Shown here in pieces: positions 9,877 to 18,202 of a DNA stretch of 35,960 nucleotides. The stretch is from Christensenellaceae bacterium. Lineage in GTDB: Bacteria; Bacillota; Clostridia; Christensenellales; DTU072. A program made the position numbers and the translations under genes. The notes beneath the pieces were generated by a model. The model made no database searches and was not told the DNA's origin. It was given only the letters and a program-made list of their open reading frames with translations. The stretch's first letter is position 1. Each line of letters begins with the position of its first letter. Location of the stretch: NCBI GenBank assembly GCA_031259085.1, contig JAIRMA010000011.1, positions 1 to 35,960 of the forward strand, written 5' to 3'.

Positions 9877-10785
9877 ATGGCTAATCCAACCTATCAACAG
9901 GCAATGCAGCACATTCTCAAATATATGAATGATGAGCATGAACATTCGATAAAGGACTGCGTTGATCATTTAGAAGAAAAATTAGAATTGACCGCTGAAG
10001 ACATGCAGAGGCGTGTCCCGAGCGGAAGAGATCTAGAGATTTACAATCGCGTAGCGTGGGCACTTTTCTACTTGAAAAAAGCGATGTTGTTGAAATCTTG
10101 TCATAGAGGCTACTCCGCTATAGCAGAGGAGGGACGGAAAGTATTATCAGAGAACCCAGAAGTGCCTCTCAAACTTCTCAAGGATTACATAAGAAATAGC
10201 AACTCCGCTCAATCAGAAGAACAGTCAAGCGATGCTCTACTTCAAGAGAGCACTGAAGAAGATGATAAAACCCCAGAAGAGACAATAGGTGCTTTGTCCT
10301 TGCATTTGGATTCAAGGCTTGCAGGAGAACTCTTGGAATCAATTAAAAATATAAAGCCGTATTCCTTTGAGATTTTGGTCGTTGACCTTTTATTAAAAAT
10401 GGGATACGGTCTGGAGGGTTCAGGGAAAGTCACAAATGAATCTGGCGATGAAGGGATTGACGGCATCATCAAGCAGGACGAGTTAGGACTTGATATGATA
10501 TACATTCAAGCCAAAAAGTGGGATACAGAAACATCGATTCACCGCCCCGAAATCATGAAATTTGTAGGGGCTATGGCTGGTAAAAAAGCCTCGAAGGGCG
10601 TGTTCATTACGACAGCGCGTTTTTCAAAGGGAGCCGTTGATTATGCCAACGATCTAGCCAAAAGGATTATTCTGATTGATGGACAGGCGCTTGCTAGGCT
10701 GATGATTAAGCATGATTTAGGTGTCGAGACAAGTAACATAATCCGCATCAAGAAGATTAACTCGGATTATTTCAATGAGAAATAA
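9877..10785 (+). CDS. mrr: Mrr-family type IV restriction endonuclease
   Basis: A 302-residue protein with the two-part Mrr layout: an N-terminal winged-helix domain (about residues 5-95, the family's DNA-binding part), an acidic linker (about 108-140) and a C-terminal PD-(D/E)XK nuclease (about 160-290). The catalytic residues are present: D195 in GDEGIDG and Q211-A-K213 in YIQAKKW, so it looks active. Mrr enzymes cut modified foreign DNA and need no methylase partner. A perfect AAGGAGG lies before the ATG. The gene is visibly richer in G+C than its surroundings and is followed by a decayed rhuM gene, which points to horizontal arrival as part of a defence or restriction island. Confidence 0.9.
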   Translation: MANPTYQQAMQHILKYMNDEHEHSIKDCVDHLEEKLELTAEDMQRRVPSGRDLEIYNRVAWALFYLKKAMLLKSCHRGYSAIAEEGRKVLSENPEVPLKLLKDYIRNSNSAQSEEQSSDALLQESTEEDDKTPEETIGALSLHLDSRLAGELLESIKNIKPYSFEILVVDLLLKMGYGLEGSGKVTNESGDEGIDGIIKQDELGLDMIYIQAKKWDTETSIHRPEIMKFVGAMAGKKASKGVFITTARFSKGAVDYANDLAKRIILIDGQALARLMIKHDLGVETSNIIRIKKINSDYFNEK

Positions 10786-11005
10786 TAACTAATGAGCAAG
10801 CGATTCAGGGAGATATTGTTATTCTCCAAGGAATTATGATATCGGTATTTGCGGATTCGCACAAGCCATGTAATCTTCCCAGATTTTGAGTTGATAGCGC
10901 AGTATAAAAAAGACAGGCAAACCTCAACGCTGACATTAACCGCATTCTGATTGAAATCGTGAATCATTTGCCTATAAACGTATAAAAAAGAAAACTGGAA
11001 TAACA
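10786..11005. other. Relic sequence between mrr and the rhuM pseudogene
   Basis: This stretch has the higher GC of the island and pieces of reading frame (for example LNADINRILIEIVNHLPINV encoded around 10922-10981) broken by stops. It looks like the decayed end of another gene, but I do not recognise the family. Confidence 0.35.
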
Positions 11006-11840
11006 ATGAGCGTTGTTCAACTGGATAATGATAAAAGCATTAAGATGCGCTATCAGAATTAGAATATCTAGTTGACTAATAAGCTTATAGTAGCATTATA
11101 TCATGTGAGCGTTCAAAACATCGCGTAGCTCATCAATAAAATCTTTGAAAATGCTTAGCTGTCGACTGCTACAGTTATAAAGAAATACTTTATAACTGCC
11201 TCCGACTAAGTTTACTAAACAATCCACTACAATCTCCAATTGATTATAACTATGGGTTTTAAGGTGGATAAAGAGCGAGCGACACGTTTCAGCAAATTAT
11301 ATGGGAGATAATCAATGATAGTATTCAGAGGTGACAATGGATGTTGACTAGCTGAAAAAGGACATATGTTCAAAGATGATTATTTCGAGTGGAAACTACG
11401 GCAATCCGTGAGATTCGTCTGTCCGAGCGCAAGTATTACAAAATGTAACGGGCATCTATACCTCGCCGTTTGACTATGACAAGAATAACAGGATAACGCA
11501 GGAGTTCTTTAAGCTTGTATAGAACAATCTCCATTATGCAATTCACCGTCATACTACCGCCGAGTTAGCCGTCGAACGCGGACACAGACAAAGATCGCAT
11601 GGGACAGACAACGTATGAATCTGCACCACACGGCAAAATTAAAAGCGTACGTAAGGATTGCGAAGAAATATCGCAATGAGCGGAAGAAGAATTATTTTGA
11701 ATGAATTGTGTGTCTACCTATATTTTGTGTGGACAATTCGAGCAAAAAAAACTATGTAAATACAGGACTGGGCGAAGTGGCTTGATATTTTTGATGATGA
11801 AGATTATTATGATGGCGAGTTAAAAGAAAAAAACACATAA
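11006..11840 (+). pseudogene. rhuM: Decayed rhuM (virulence RhuM family) gene
   Basis: Piecewise translation recovers a RhuM-like protein from the ATG at 11006 to a TAA at 11838. Pieces in order: LYHVSVQNIA, INKIFENA, IHYNLQLIITMGFKV, DDYFEWKLR, REIRLSERKYY, IYTSPFDYDKNNRITQEFF, NNLHYAI, ADTDKDRMGQTTYESAPHG, VRIAKKYRNE and IQDWAKWLDIF, matching the family's usual order. The first ~100 codons stay in one frame but contain six in-frame stops (11060, 11069, 11126, 11156, 11207, 11216). Further on there are at least four frame changes (for instance near 11440, 11577 and 11643) and more stops (near 11503 and at the TAA in ATGTAA near 11757). It cannot encode a full protein. RhuM genes often accompany restriction systems, which fits the neighbouring mrr. 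Confidence 0.8.
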
Positions 11841-11865
11841 ATAACTAGTAAGTAAAATTTTATGC

Positions 11866-12035
11866 AAAGCATTAGTTGTGACTATAAAGGAAAATTATGA
11901 GATCCATGTAGGATGTAAGAACTTAAGTAAAAAAGATGGGAGTGCATCATTAGTTAAGCACAAAAACTATAATAACTAAATACAAAAAATAAAGAAACTA
12001 TTGACACTAGTTGTGATAAAAGGAAAATAATGAGA
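11866..12035 (+). repeat. Imperfect direct repeat of a leader/RBS segment
   Basis: The segment TTAGTTGTGACTATAAAGG continuing to AAAATTATGAGA (11873-11904) is echoed at 12008-12035 as CTAGTTGTGATAAAAGG continuing to AAAATAATGAGA. Each copy holds an AAAGGA ribosome-binding-like site and an ATG. The first copy opens only a four-codon frame; the second opens a 16-codon frame (12030-12080) that overlaps the start of the FtsK-like gene. This may mark the join where a second gene with the same leader was lost. Confidence 0.45.
12001..12031 (+). promoter_or_regulatory. Weak promoter candidate for the FtsK-like gene
   Basis: A perfect TTGACA at 12001-12006 is followed after 19 bp by AATAAT at 12026-12031. 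The spacing is longer than optimal, so this is only a candidate. Confidence 0.3.
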
Positions 12036-12066
12036 AATTTATTAAAATTAAAAGGATATTACTCAT

Positions 12067-13206
12067 ATGAACAGATTTAAAGTGGGGACAATTTTACAAT
12101 TACCGGGCTGGTCATTCTATGAAAAGCATATGCCGTCTTACACTAATGACACAAAAGAGGATATCATTGAAAAGGAAGTTATTATTAAATCGTTTGCAAT
12201 ATTGGATATTGCCATTGTTGTTAATCATGTCGTTGTAGCACCTCAGGTTGTTAAATATTATATTCTATATGATAATCCTAATGATAGCAAAAAAGCAAAT
12301 CAATCGCTTTCAATATTAAAATGTCTTTTGCATAGCGACATAATATTGAATTTTTCAAAATATGCTCACCATGAACTAGTCATGCCCCGAACAAAACGCC
12401 CACTGTACACTATTATGAATTTCATCGTAGATTCATACGGAGAGGAAAGCGAAGCTAGCATCCCCACCACCATTGGTGTTGATACTAACAATCATCATAT
12501 AATAGCGGATTTTGCAAAGCTACCGCACATGTTGATAGCGGGGGAGACTGGCGGAGGCAAAAGTGTGTTATTAAATGCTATTATAACCTCACTATTGTGT
12601 AAAAAGTTCCCTATGTACTTAAGAATGATAATGATTGATACCAAGAATACTGAATTATCTTTATATAAAAATATACCTTTTTTAGACGCGCCAATAATAA
12701 CAAGCTTCGATCAAGCTCACAATATTTTAACTAAAATGTCTAATATACTAGATAGCCGGTATGATTTTTTAGAAAAGGCAGGGGTGCGCGACATTTCAGT
12801 AACTAGCATGCCTAGATACTTAATTATTATTGACGAGCTCGCGGATCTTATGTTATCACATAAAACTTTGATTGAGCCAGTGGTTGTCAGATTAGCACAA
12901 CTGGGGCGCGCCGCTGGCATTCATTTATTAATAGCAACACAACGTCCGACGGTCAATGTGGTTACTGGTTTAATCAAAGCAAATATGCCAGCCCGCGTAG
13001 CATTAAAAACAGTATCATACCGGGATAGCATGACAATCATTGATTATAAAGGCGCTGAAACTTTAACAGGGCATGGGGATTGTTTAGTTAAATTACCTAA
13101 CACAACAGAAATAACACGGTGTCAAGTTCCTTTCGTAAGTGAAGAATTTATAAATAGCATTTGTGATTATTGGAAAGGCAAAGATTGCATTGCTGAAAAA
13201 AAATAA
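12067..13206 (+). CDS. Short cytosolic FtsK/SpoIIIE-type DNA translocase
   Basis: A 379-residue ATPase with the motor domain of FtsK/SpoIIIE: Walker A GETGGGKS at residues 159-166, IDTKNTELSLY after the second strand, Walker B IIIDELADLM with D256-E257, and the ATQRPTVNVVTGLIKANMPAR signature about residue 300. It lacks the N-terminal membrane helices and the C-terminal gamma winged-helix domain of full FtsK/SpoIIIE, and the first ~130 residues are not a recognisable membrane anchor. It could be an element-borne DNA pump (conjugation, plasmid or phage) or a domesticated paralogue. AAAGGA precedes the ATG. It lies just after the decayed restriction island and has no relaxase or integrase beside it, so its role is open. 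Confidence 0.8.
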   Translation: MNRFKVGTILQLPGWSFYEKHMPSYTNDTKEDIIEKEVIIKSFAILDIAIVVNHVVVAPQVVKYYILYDNPNDSKKANQSLSILKCLLHSDIILNFSKYAHHELVMPRTKRPLYTIMNFIVDSYGEESEASIPTTIGVDTNNHHIIADFAKLPHMLIAGETGGGKSVLLNAIITSLLCKKFPMYLRMIMIDTKNTELSLYKNIPFLDAPIITSFDQAHNILTKMSNILDSRYDFLEKAGVRDISVTSMPRYLIIIDELADLMLSHKTLIEPVVVRLAQLGRAAGIHLLIATQRPTVNVVTGLIKANMPARVALKTVSYRDSMTIIDYKGAETLTGHGDCLVKLPNTTEITRCQVPFVSEEFINSICDYWKGKDCIAEKK

Positions 13207-13235
13207 TAATAATACAATATGTTTAATAAAACAAG

Positions 13236-13260
13236 GAACGACTTCAATGGCCGTTTTTTT
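13236..13260 (+). terminator. Weak terminator after the FtsK-like gene
   Basis: AACG at 13237-13240 and CGTT in 13252-13255 can form a short imperfect stem ending in a run of seven T. It lies just behind the stop codon, in a convergent gap. Stem stability is poor. Confidence 0.4.
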
Positions 13261-13425
13261 GCTATAAACTATGTTTTAAAATTGCTCTCGTAAAAATGAG
13301 TTGTTTTTTTTGAATTAAATAGTGTTGTGCTACAATATCTATGTCAGTAGGGAGCTAGAAATAATCTAAAAAGGTGGTTTGATATATTTCTGTGAAGTTG
13401 TCTTAATAAATTACAAATTCTGAAT

Positions 13426-14604
13426 TTATGAGAGAGTACGTTCGTATATTGCTAATAATAATTTCTGTGAGTTTGAATAATTTATAACATAATGAATAAT
13501 TTCGCCAGGATTTTCTGGGTTTTCAATTTCAATGACATCGCTTGGTGGAGTATAACTATCGACACCATTTGTTGCTCCATTGCTTTTTAAATATAAATCA
13601 TTAATAAACTCCCCTATCTTATCAAGCAAGCCAAATTTCGTTGAGTAAATGTTATTAGCATAAGAAATATCGATCCAGCAACTCTTAGCTATTAATTGAT
13701 AAATTTCAGTATATACATCTGGCTCATCTGCATATATAGTCATTTGAAAAATATCATTTAAGAGACATGTCAACCCAGAATATTTAATATACTTGTTTTT
13801 AGAGGTTAATGTAATGTAATCTGCTACCAACTCCGCATCACTTTCCCACATTACACCTTTTGAGTGTGCAATTTCATGTGCCATAGTATGTGGTAAATAT
13901 AGTAGAGGTTGATTGCTATTAATATTTGGCTCTGCTGTTGGTTGGAAGGAAACACCTGTAATAGAAAAAGCAGACCAAATTGGGCTAGATAATAAAGTTT
14001 TCACTTTTGGAGTAAAACTGCTAAAGTAAGAATCATCGAGTTTATCAAATTCTAAAGCTATTAATTCATACAATTCACTATTTGTGTATGGAAATTTAAT
14101 ATTACCATTACTATCCCTGTCAAGAGATGCACTCAATTCGTTGTATTCATTAATATAATATCTTGCCATATTAAAAATATATTCATTATCTGGTATTTCA
14201 TTATATTGTGGTAAATAATTCTCTACCTGATTTCTTTTGTATGACATCGAGGCCGTTATTGAATATAACAAAGTGATAGCTAAAACTATATTAATTATGC
14301 GGACAAAATTTTTAGCAACCAAAAAATAGCATCTCTTGGATAACATTTTAACCATTTTTATTATCAAAATAATAATTGTGATTGCTGTTATTAGTATGAA
14401 TAATTCAAAGATTGAAAAAGGAAAAAGAGAAGTAATATTCCCTATTACATATATATACGCACGACTAATACCACGCGCAAAAACATATTCAGCAATGAAT
14501 TGATTATAACTTAAAATCCTTAATATTAATATAATAGCTAATAAAACTATACTAATAATTATAGCTTTCTTAATTTTTGAATATCTTAATGCCATACTTG
14601 TCAC
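13426..14604 (-). CDS. DUF3810-type membrane protein with HExxH metallopeptidase motif
   Basis: A 392-residue protein with three N-terminal hydrophobic segments (about residues 13-33, 62-82 and 100-120) and a soluble remainder. The zinc-protease motif HEIAH is at residues 243-247, followed by WESDAELVADYI, which supplies acidic residues for a third metal ligand; this matches DUF3810 proteins, a family of putative membrane peptidases without known substrate. The first 35 residues start with a lysine-rich positive end. It is the last gene of the - strand cluster, 17 bp after the DUF711 gene, and may be cotranscribed with it without a functional link. Confidence 0.75.
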   Translation of the reverse strand: MTSMALRYSKIKKAIIISIVLLAIILILRILSYNQFIAEYVFARGISRAYIYVIGNITSLFPFSIFELFILITAITIIILIIKMVKMLSKRCYFLVAKNFVRIINIVLAITLLYSITASMSYKRNQVENYLPQYNEIPDNEYIFNMARYYINEYNELSASLDRDSNGNIKFPYTNSELYELIALEFDKLDDSYFSSFTPKVKTLLSSPIWSAFSITGVSFQPTAEPNINSNQPLLYLPHTMAHEIAHSKGVMWESDAELVADYITLTSKNKYIKYSGLTCLLNDIFQMTIYADEPDVYTEIYQLIAKSCWIDISYANNIYSTKFGLLDKIGEFINDLYLKSNGATNGVDSYTPPSDVIEIENPENPGEIIHYVINYSNSQKLLLAIYERTLS

Positions 14605-14621
14605 ATCTCAAATATTGTATG

Positions 14622-15974
14622 CTAATTTCTGTTAGAATGTAGTGGGGCCGCAATCCGACCACCTCTTGATATAAATTTAAGTGGGCTTATATTAGACACA
14701 CTCATAATAGGTGCTCTACCTAATAACCCTCCAAATTCAATAAAATCCCCAACTTTTAATCCAACAGCAGGGATTAGCCTAACTGCTGTTGTCTTATTGT
14801 TAACGACCCCTATGCTTGCTTCATCGGCGATTATTGCAGATATTATTTCTGCTGAGGTGTCCCCTGGAATTGCTATCATATCAAGTCCAACACTACAAAC
14901 CGCAGTCATTGCCTCTAATTTTTCTATAGATAAAACCCCCGCATTTGCCGCATTTATCATACCAATATCTTCACTGACAGGAATGAATGCACCAGATAGT
15001 CCTCCAACATGTGAGGATGCCATTATCCCACCTTTTTTTACAGCATCATTCAATAAGGCTAAACATGCAGTTGTGCCCGCACCACCCACAGATTCTAGAC
15101 CAATTTCTTCTAAAATATGTGCTACAGAATCTCCAACTGCGGGTGTAGGAGCTAAAGACAAATCTACAATTCCAAAATTCGCGTTTAACATCTCACTAGC
15201 TGTTCTAGCTACTAATTGTCCTACGCGTGTGACTTTAAATGCGGTTTTTTTTATCACCTCACATACTTGTGCTAAGTCACCATCTGGAATAGATTCGAGT
15301 GCTGTCTTGACTACGCCAGGACCACTAACCCCCACATTTATAATCCTATCCCCTTCTCCGACTCCATGAAATGCACCCGCCATAAAAGGATTATCGTCTA
15401 CTGCATTTGCAAAAACAACAAGCTTTGCGCATCCTATGCTTGATTTGTGAGAGGTGAGTCTTGCAGTCTCTTTTATAATATGCCCCATTTTTCTTACGAC
15501 ATCCATGTTGATGCCAGCACGTGTGGAGGCAATATTAAGTGATGCGCATACCCTCTCAGTAGTAGCTAACGCTTCTGGGATAGTATCTATAAAGACATCC
15601 TCAAAGGCTGTAGCGGCTTTCTGTACAAGAGCTGTGTATCCACCAATGAAATTAACATTAATCTCAGAACAAGCCCTGTCAAGTGCTTTTGCCAACTCTA
15701 CATAATTTTGATGAGTAGCACCAATTATACTGATTGGGGTAACAGAAACCCTATTGTTTACTATTGGAACCCCGTACATTTTAGAGATTTTATTTCCAAC
15801 ATTAACTAAATCCTTAGCACTGTTAACTATTTTTTCATAAACTCTTCTTGCAGTAGCCTTGCCTGTTGCTCCGATACAATCAAATAAAGATATCCCCATT
15901 GTAATGGTTCTTATATCTAAATGATGCTCATTTATCATTTTGATTGTTTCTAAAATTTCGTAATTGTTTATCAT
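14622..15974 (-). CDS. PFL family protein, DUF711 (UPF0210)
   Basis: A 450-residue protein of the DUF711/UPF0210 family, structurally related to the pyruvate-formate-lyase barrel but with no established reaction. Conservation is obvious in [13 protein letters not shown] near the N-terminus, [21 protein letters not shown] and [17 protein letters not shown]. It contains no glycyl-radical sequence. Family members are almost always next to an ACT-domain protein of UPF0237, exactly as here, so the two very probably work together, the ACT protein binding a regulatory amino acid. Cytosolic, no signal peptide. Confidence 0.9.
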   Translation of the reverse strand: MINNYEILETIKMINEHHLDIRTITMGISLFDCIGATGKATARRVYEKIVNSAKDLVNVGNKISKMYGVPIVNNRVSVTPISIIGATHQNYVELAKALDRACSEINVNFIGGYTALVQKAATAFEDVFIDTIPEALATTERVCASLNIASTRAGINMDVVRKMGHIIKETARLTSHKSSIGCAKLVVFANAVDDNPFMAGAFHGVGEGDRIINVGVSGPGVVKTALESIPDGDLAQVCEVIKKTAFKVTRVGQLVARTASEMLNANFGIVDLSLAPTPAVGDSVAHILEEIGLESVGGAGTTACLALLNDAVKKGGIMASSHVGGLSGAFIPVSEDIGMINAANAGVLSIEKLEAMTAVCSVGLDMIAIPGDTSAEIISAIIADEASIGVVNNKTTAVRLIPAVGLKVGDFIEFGGLLGRAPIMSVSNISPLKFISRGGRIAAPLHSNRN

Positions 15975-16019
15975 GTATTATCCGTATTATTATCTGAGTA
16001 ATGATCGTTCATATCTGTA

Positions 16020-16289
16020 TTAAATTCTATGCATAGCTTCAAAAATAGCCATGTGCCTAATTGATATTTCAAGATCCATACTTTCTCCCTTTTCTTTTAA
16101 TAATCTTGCTATCTCATCGAATGATTTAGCACCCTCGGAAAAACTTACTGCCATTATCATAGTAAATTGACCTGCTAATATAGTTTGACTGATATCTTCT
16201 ATATTAATTTTCTCAGCTGCTAATAATCCACTAACTTGAGCAATTATTCCAACTTTATCTTTTCCTATTACAGTTATAAATGCTTTCAT
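16020..16289 (-). CDS. ACT domain protein (UPF0237)
   Basis: An 89-residue protein made of a single ACT domain, beginning MKAFITVIGKDKVGIIAQVS, the usual UPF0237 start. I prefer the ATG at 16289 because it overlaps the TGA of the upstream phosphohexomutase as ATGA, a translational-coupling arrangement; an ATG two codons earlier (16295) is also possible. ACT domains bind amino acids and regulate partners. The partner is most likely the DUF711 protein immediately downstream. No clear ribosome binding site is seen, which agrees with coupling. Confidence 0.88.
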   Translation of the reverse strand: MKAFITVIGKDKVGIIAQVSGLLAAEKINIEDISQTILAGQFTMIMAVSFSEGAKSFDEIARLLKEKGESMDLEISIRHMAIFEAMHRI

Positions 16290-18031
16290 TGACATAATTT
16301 TTGTGTTTCTTCTCCAATTAATTCTGCTTTATCTAAAGCAATCTTTTTATTTTCTGCACATGCTAACACATATATTTTCAATTTGGGCTCAGTACCACTC
16401 GGCCTTATACAAATAAACTGACCGTCTTCTAATTCCCAATATATCATGTTAGAGATTGGCATGTTAAGAGGTTCAGTTATACCATTAGCAACATTAGTTT
16501 TAAACCCAGTCTTGTAATCTGATACGGATATTATCTTATTGCCTGCTATACTATTAATCTTAAGATTTCTAATCTTTTCAATGACTTCAGCCATCTCTTT
16601 CATTCCGTGGATACCTTTATATACAGTGGTTATATTTTTCTCCACATAATAGCCATATTTTTCAAACAACTCAATTAGTCTTTCATAAATTTGTTTTTTA
16701 ATGGATTTATAATAAATGTACATCTCAGCTACAAGCATGCACCCTACCACGGCGTCTTTGTCTCTGGCATGAGTCCCTCTTAAAGTACCAAAACTTTCCT
16801 CAAATCCGAAAATATACTCGTACTCACCACTAATCTCCCATTCTTTTATCTTCTCCCCAATGAATTTGAATCCTGTAGGCACACTGAATGGTGTGACCCC
16901 ATATCCTCTTGCTATTTTATCAGCAAGTGATGTAGAAACTAGACTTCTAACAACCGCACCATTTTTTGGAATCATATTCTGTTCACTAAGCCGCATCAGG
17001 ATGTAGTCTAATAACAACACACCAATTTGATTTCCTGTTAGCAAGGTATATACTCCATATTTATTCAATACAGCTACTCCTAAGCGATCGCAATCTGGAT
17101 CTGTTGCCATGGCTAATTCTGACTTGAGTTTAGAAGCTAATTCGATTGCCATATTCATCGTATCTTGATTCTCAGGATTTGGAACAAGAACAGTTGAAAA
17201 ATCAGGATCGGGTTTAAGTTGCTCCTTTACAACAGCAAAATCAACACCCATTTTTTTCAACATTGTTATTACAGGCACTTTCCCTGATCCATGGATTGGT
17301 GAATATACTATCTTATTATAACCTTTAAATGTATTTAAAGTGTCATTTGATAAAGTTAGTTTTGAAACTGTCTCATAGTAAGCATTATCTGGTGTCTCTG
17401 ATACTACTTTTGTATTTTTATCCAAAAGAATATTATTTACACCCATCGTGTTCTCCCCGTAATGGGCAGATGCATTCGCTTTTTTTCTAAACCAGGTCTG
17501 TTGTTCAATGTATTTTACAACCTCTGAGGTAGCTTCTGGTGACATTTGTGCCCCATCCTCACCATATACTTTATATCCGTTATATTCTTTAGGATTATGA
17601 CTAGCAGTTATCATAATACCAACCATAGCCTCGTAAAATCTAACTGCAAATGACAGCATTGGGACTGGCCTGACGTCCTCAAAAATATTAACTTTTATGC
17701 CGTCTAGAGACAATACCTGCGCTGCTTCAAAAGCAAACTCACGCGACATATGACGCGTGTCGTATGCTATAACGACGCCCCTTTTTTTTGCATTATCTCC
17801 TAGCTCCCTTATATACATAGCAATACCTTGTGTAGCACGGCGCACAGAATATACATTCATACGGGCTGGGCCTAATCCCAATTCACCGCGCATTCCAGCA
17901 GTGCCAAACTCTAATTCAGTCGAAAATCTATCTTCTATCTCTTCTAAATTATCTTCTATCTTGGCTAGCTGTTTACTGTCTCCGCGACTTACACTTTTGC
18001 GCCATATATTGTATATTTGTTTTGGATCCAT
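16286..18031 (-). CDS. Phosphoglucomutase / phosphomannomutase
   Basis: A 581-residue alpha-D-phosphohexomutase of the PgcA length class that interconverts hexose 1- and 6-phosphates, feeding cell-wall glycan, glycogen or lipid-sugar synthesis. The four active-site loops are visible: phosphoserine S144 in TASHNPKEYNGYK, metal loop DPDCDRLGVA, sugar loop FGFEESFG and phosphate loop RPSGTEPKLKIYV. Substrate preference (glucose, mannose or both) cannot be decided from sequence. It is the first gene of the - strand operon with ACT, DUF711 and DUF3810 genes, behind a good promoter. Confidence 0.92.
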   Translation of the reverse strand: MDPKQIYNIWRKSVSRGDSKQLAKIEDNLEEIEDRFSTELEFGTAGMRGELGLGPARMNVYSVRRATQGIAMYIRELGDNAKKRGVVIAYDTRHMSREFAFEAAQVLSLDGIKVNIFEDVRPVPMLSFAVRFYEAMVGIMITASHNPKEYNGYKVYGEDGAQMSPEATSEVVKYIEQQTWFRKKANASAHYGENTMGVNNILLDKNTKVVSETPDNAYYETVSKLTLSNDTLNTFKGYNKIVYSPIHGSGKVPVITMLKKMGVDFAVVKEQLKPDPDFSTVLVPNPENQDTMNMAIELASKLKSELAMATDPDCDRLGVAVLNKYGVYTLLTGNQIGVLLLDYILMRLSEQNMIPKNGAVVRSLVSTSLADKIARGYGVTPFSVPTGFKFIGEKIKEWEISGEYEYIFGFEESFGTLRGTHARDKDAVVGCMLVAEMYIYYKSIKKQIYERLIELFEKYGYYVEKNITTVYKGIHGMKEMAEVIEKIRNLKINSIAGNKIISVSDYKTGFKTNVANGITEPLNMPISNMIYWELEDGQFICIRPSGTEPKLKIYVLACAENKKIALDKAELIGEETQKLCQ

Positions 18032-18099
18032 AATGCATCTCCAATTATCCTAACGTTTTATCACATATTTTTCATTTTAAACTAGAATATGTTTAACTG

Positions 18100-18128
18100 A
18101 TTATATCAAATTATTCTTTTTTTTGCAA
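18100..18128 (-). promoter_or_regulatory. SigA-type promoter of the phosphohexomutase operon
   Basis: Read on the - strand: TTGCAA at 18128-18123, a 17-bp spacer and a perfect TATAAT at 18105-18100, about 70 bp ahead of the gene start. Confidence 0.7.
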
Positions 18129-18202
18129 TATTAATAATTAATGTGTTTAACCTATGCACATTTAAGTTAATAAATATATGTGTTTTCATGTTTTTAGATA
18201 AT

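Noticed and set aside
11006-11840. Stop codons of rhuM read as recoded codons (TAG or TAA for Gln), as in some phages
   Set aside because: TAG, TAA and TGA all occur, at Glu, Trp, Tyr and Gln positions, and at least four frame changes are present. Neighbouring genes use the standard code, so decay is the simpler explanation.
14797-15705. Two + strand frames of 190 and 83 codons
   Set aside because: Mirror frames of the strongly conserved DUF711 gene on the - strand.
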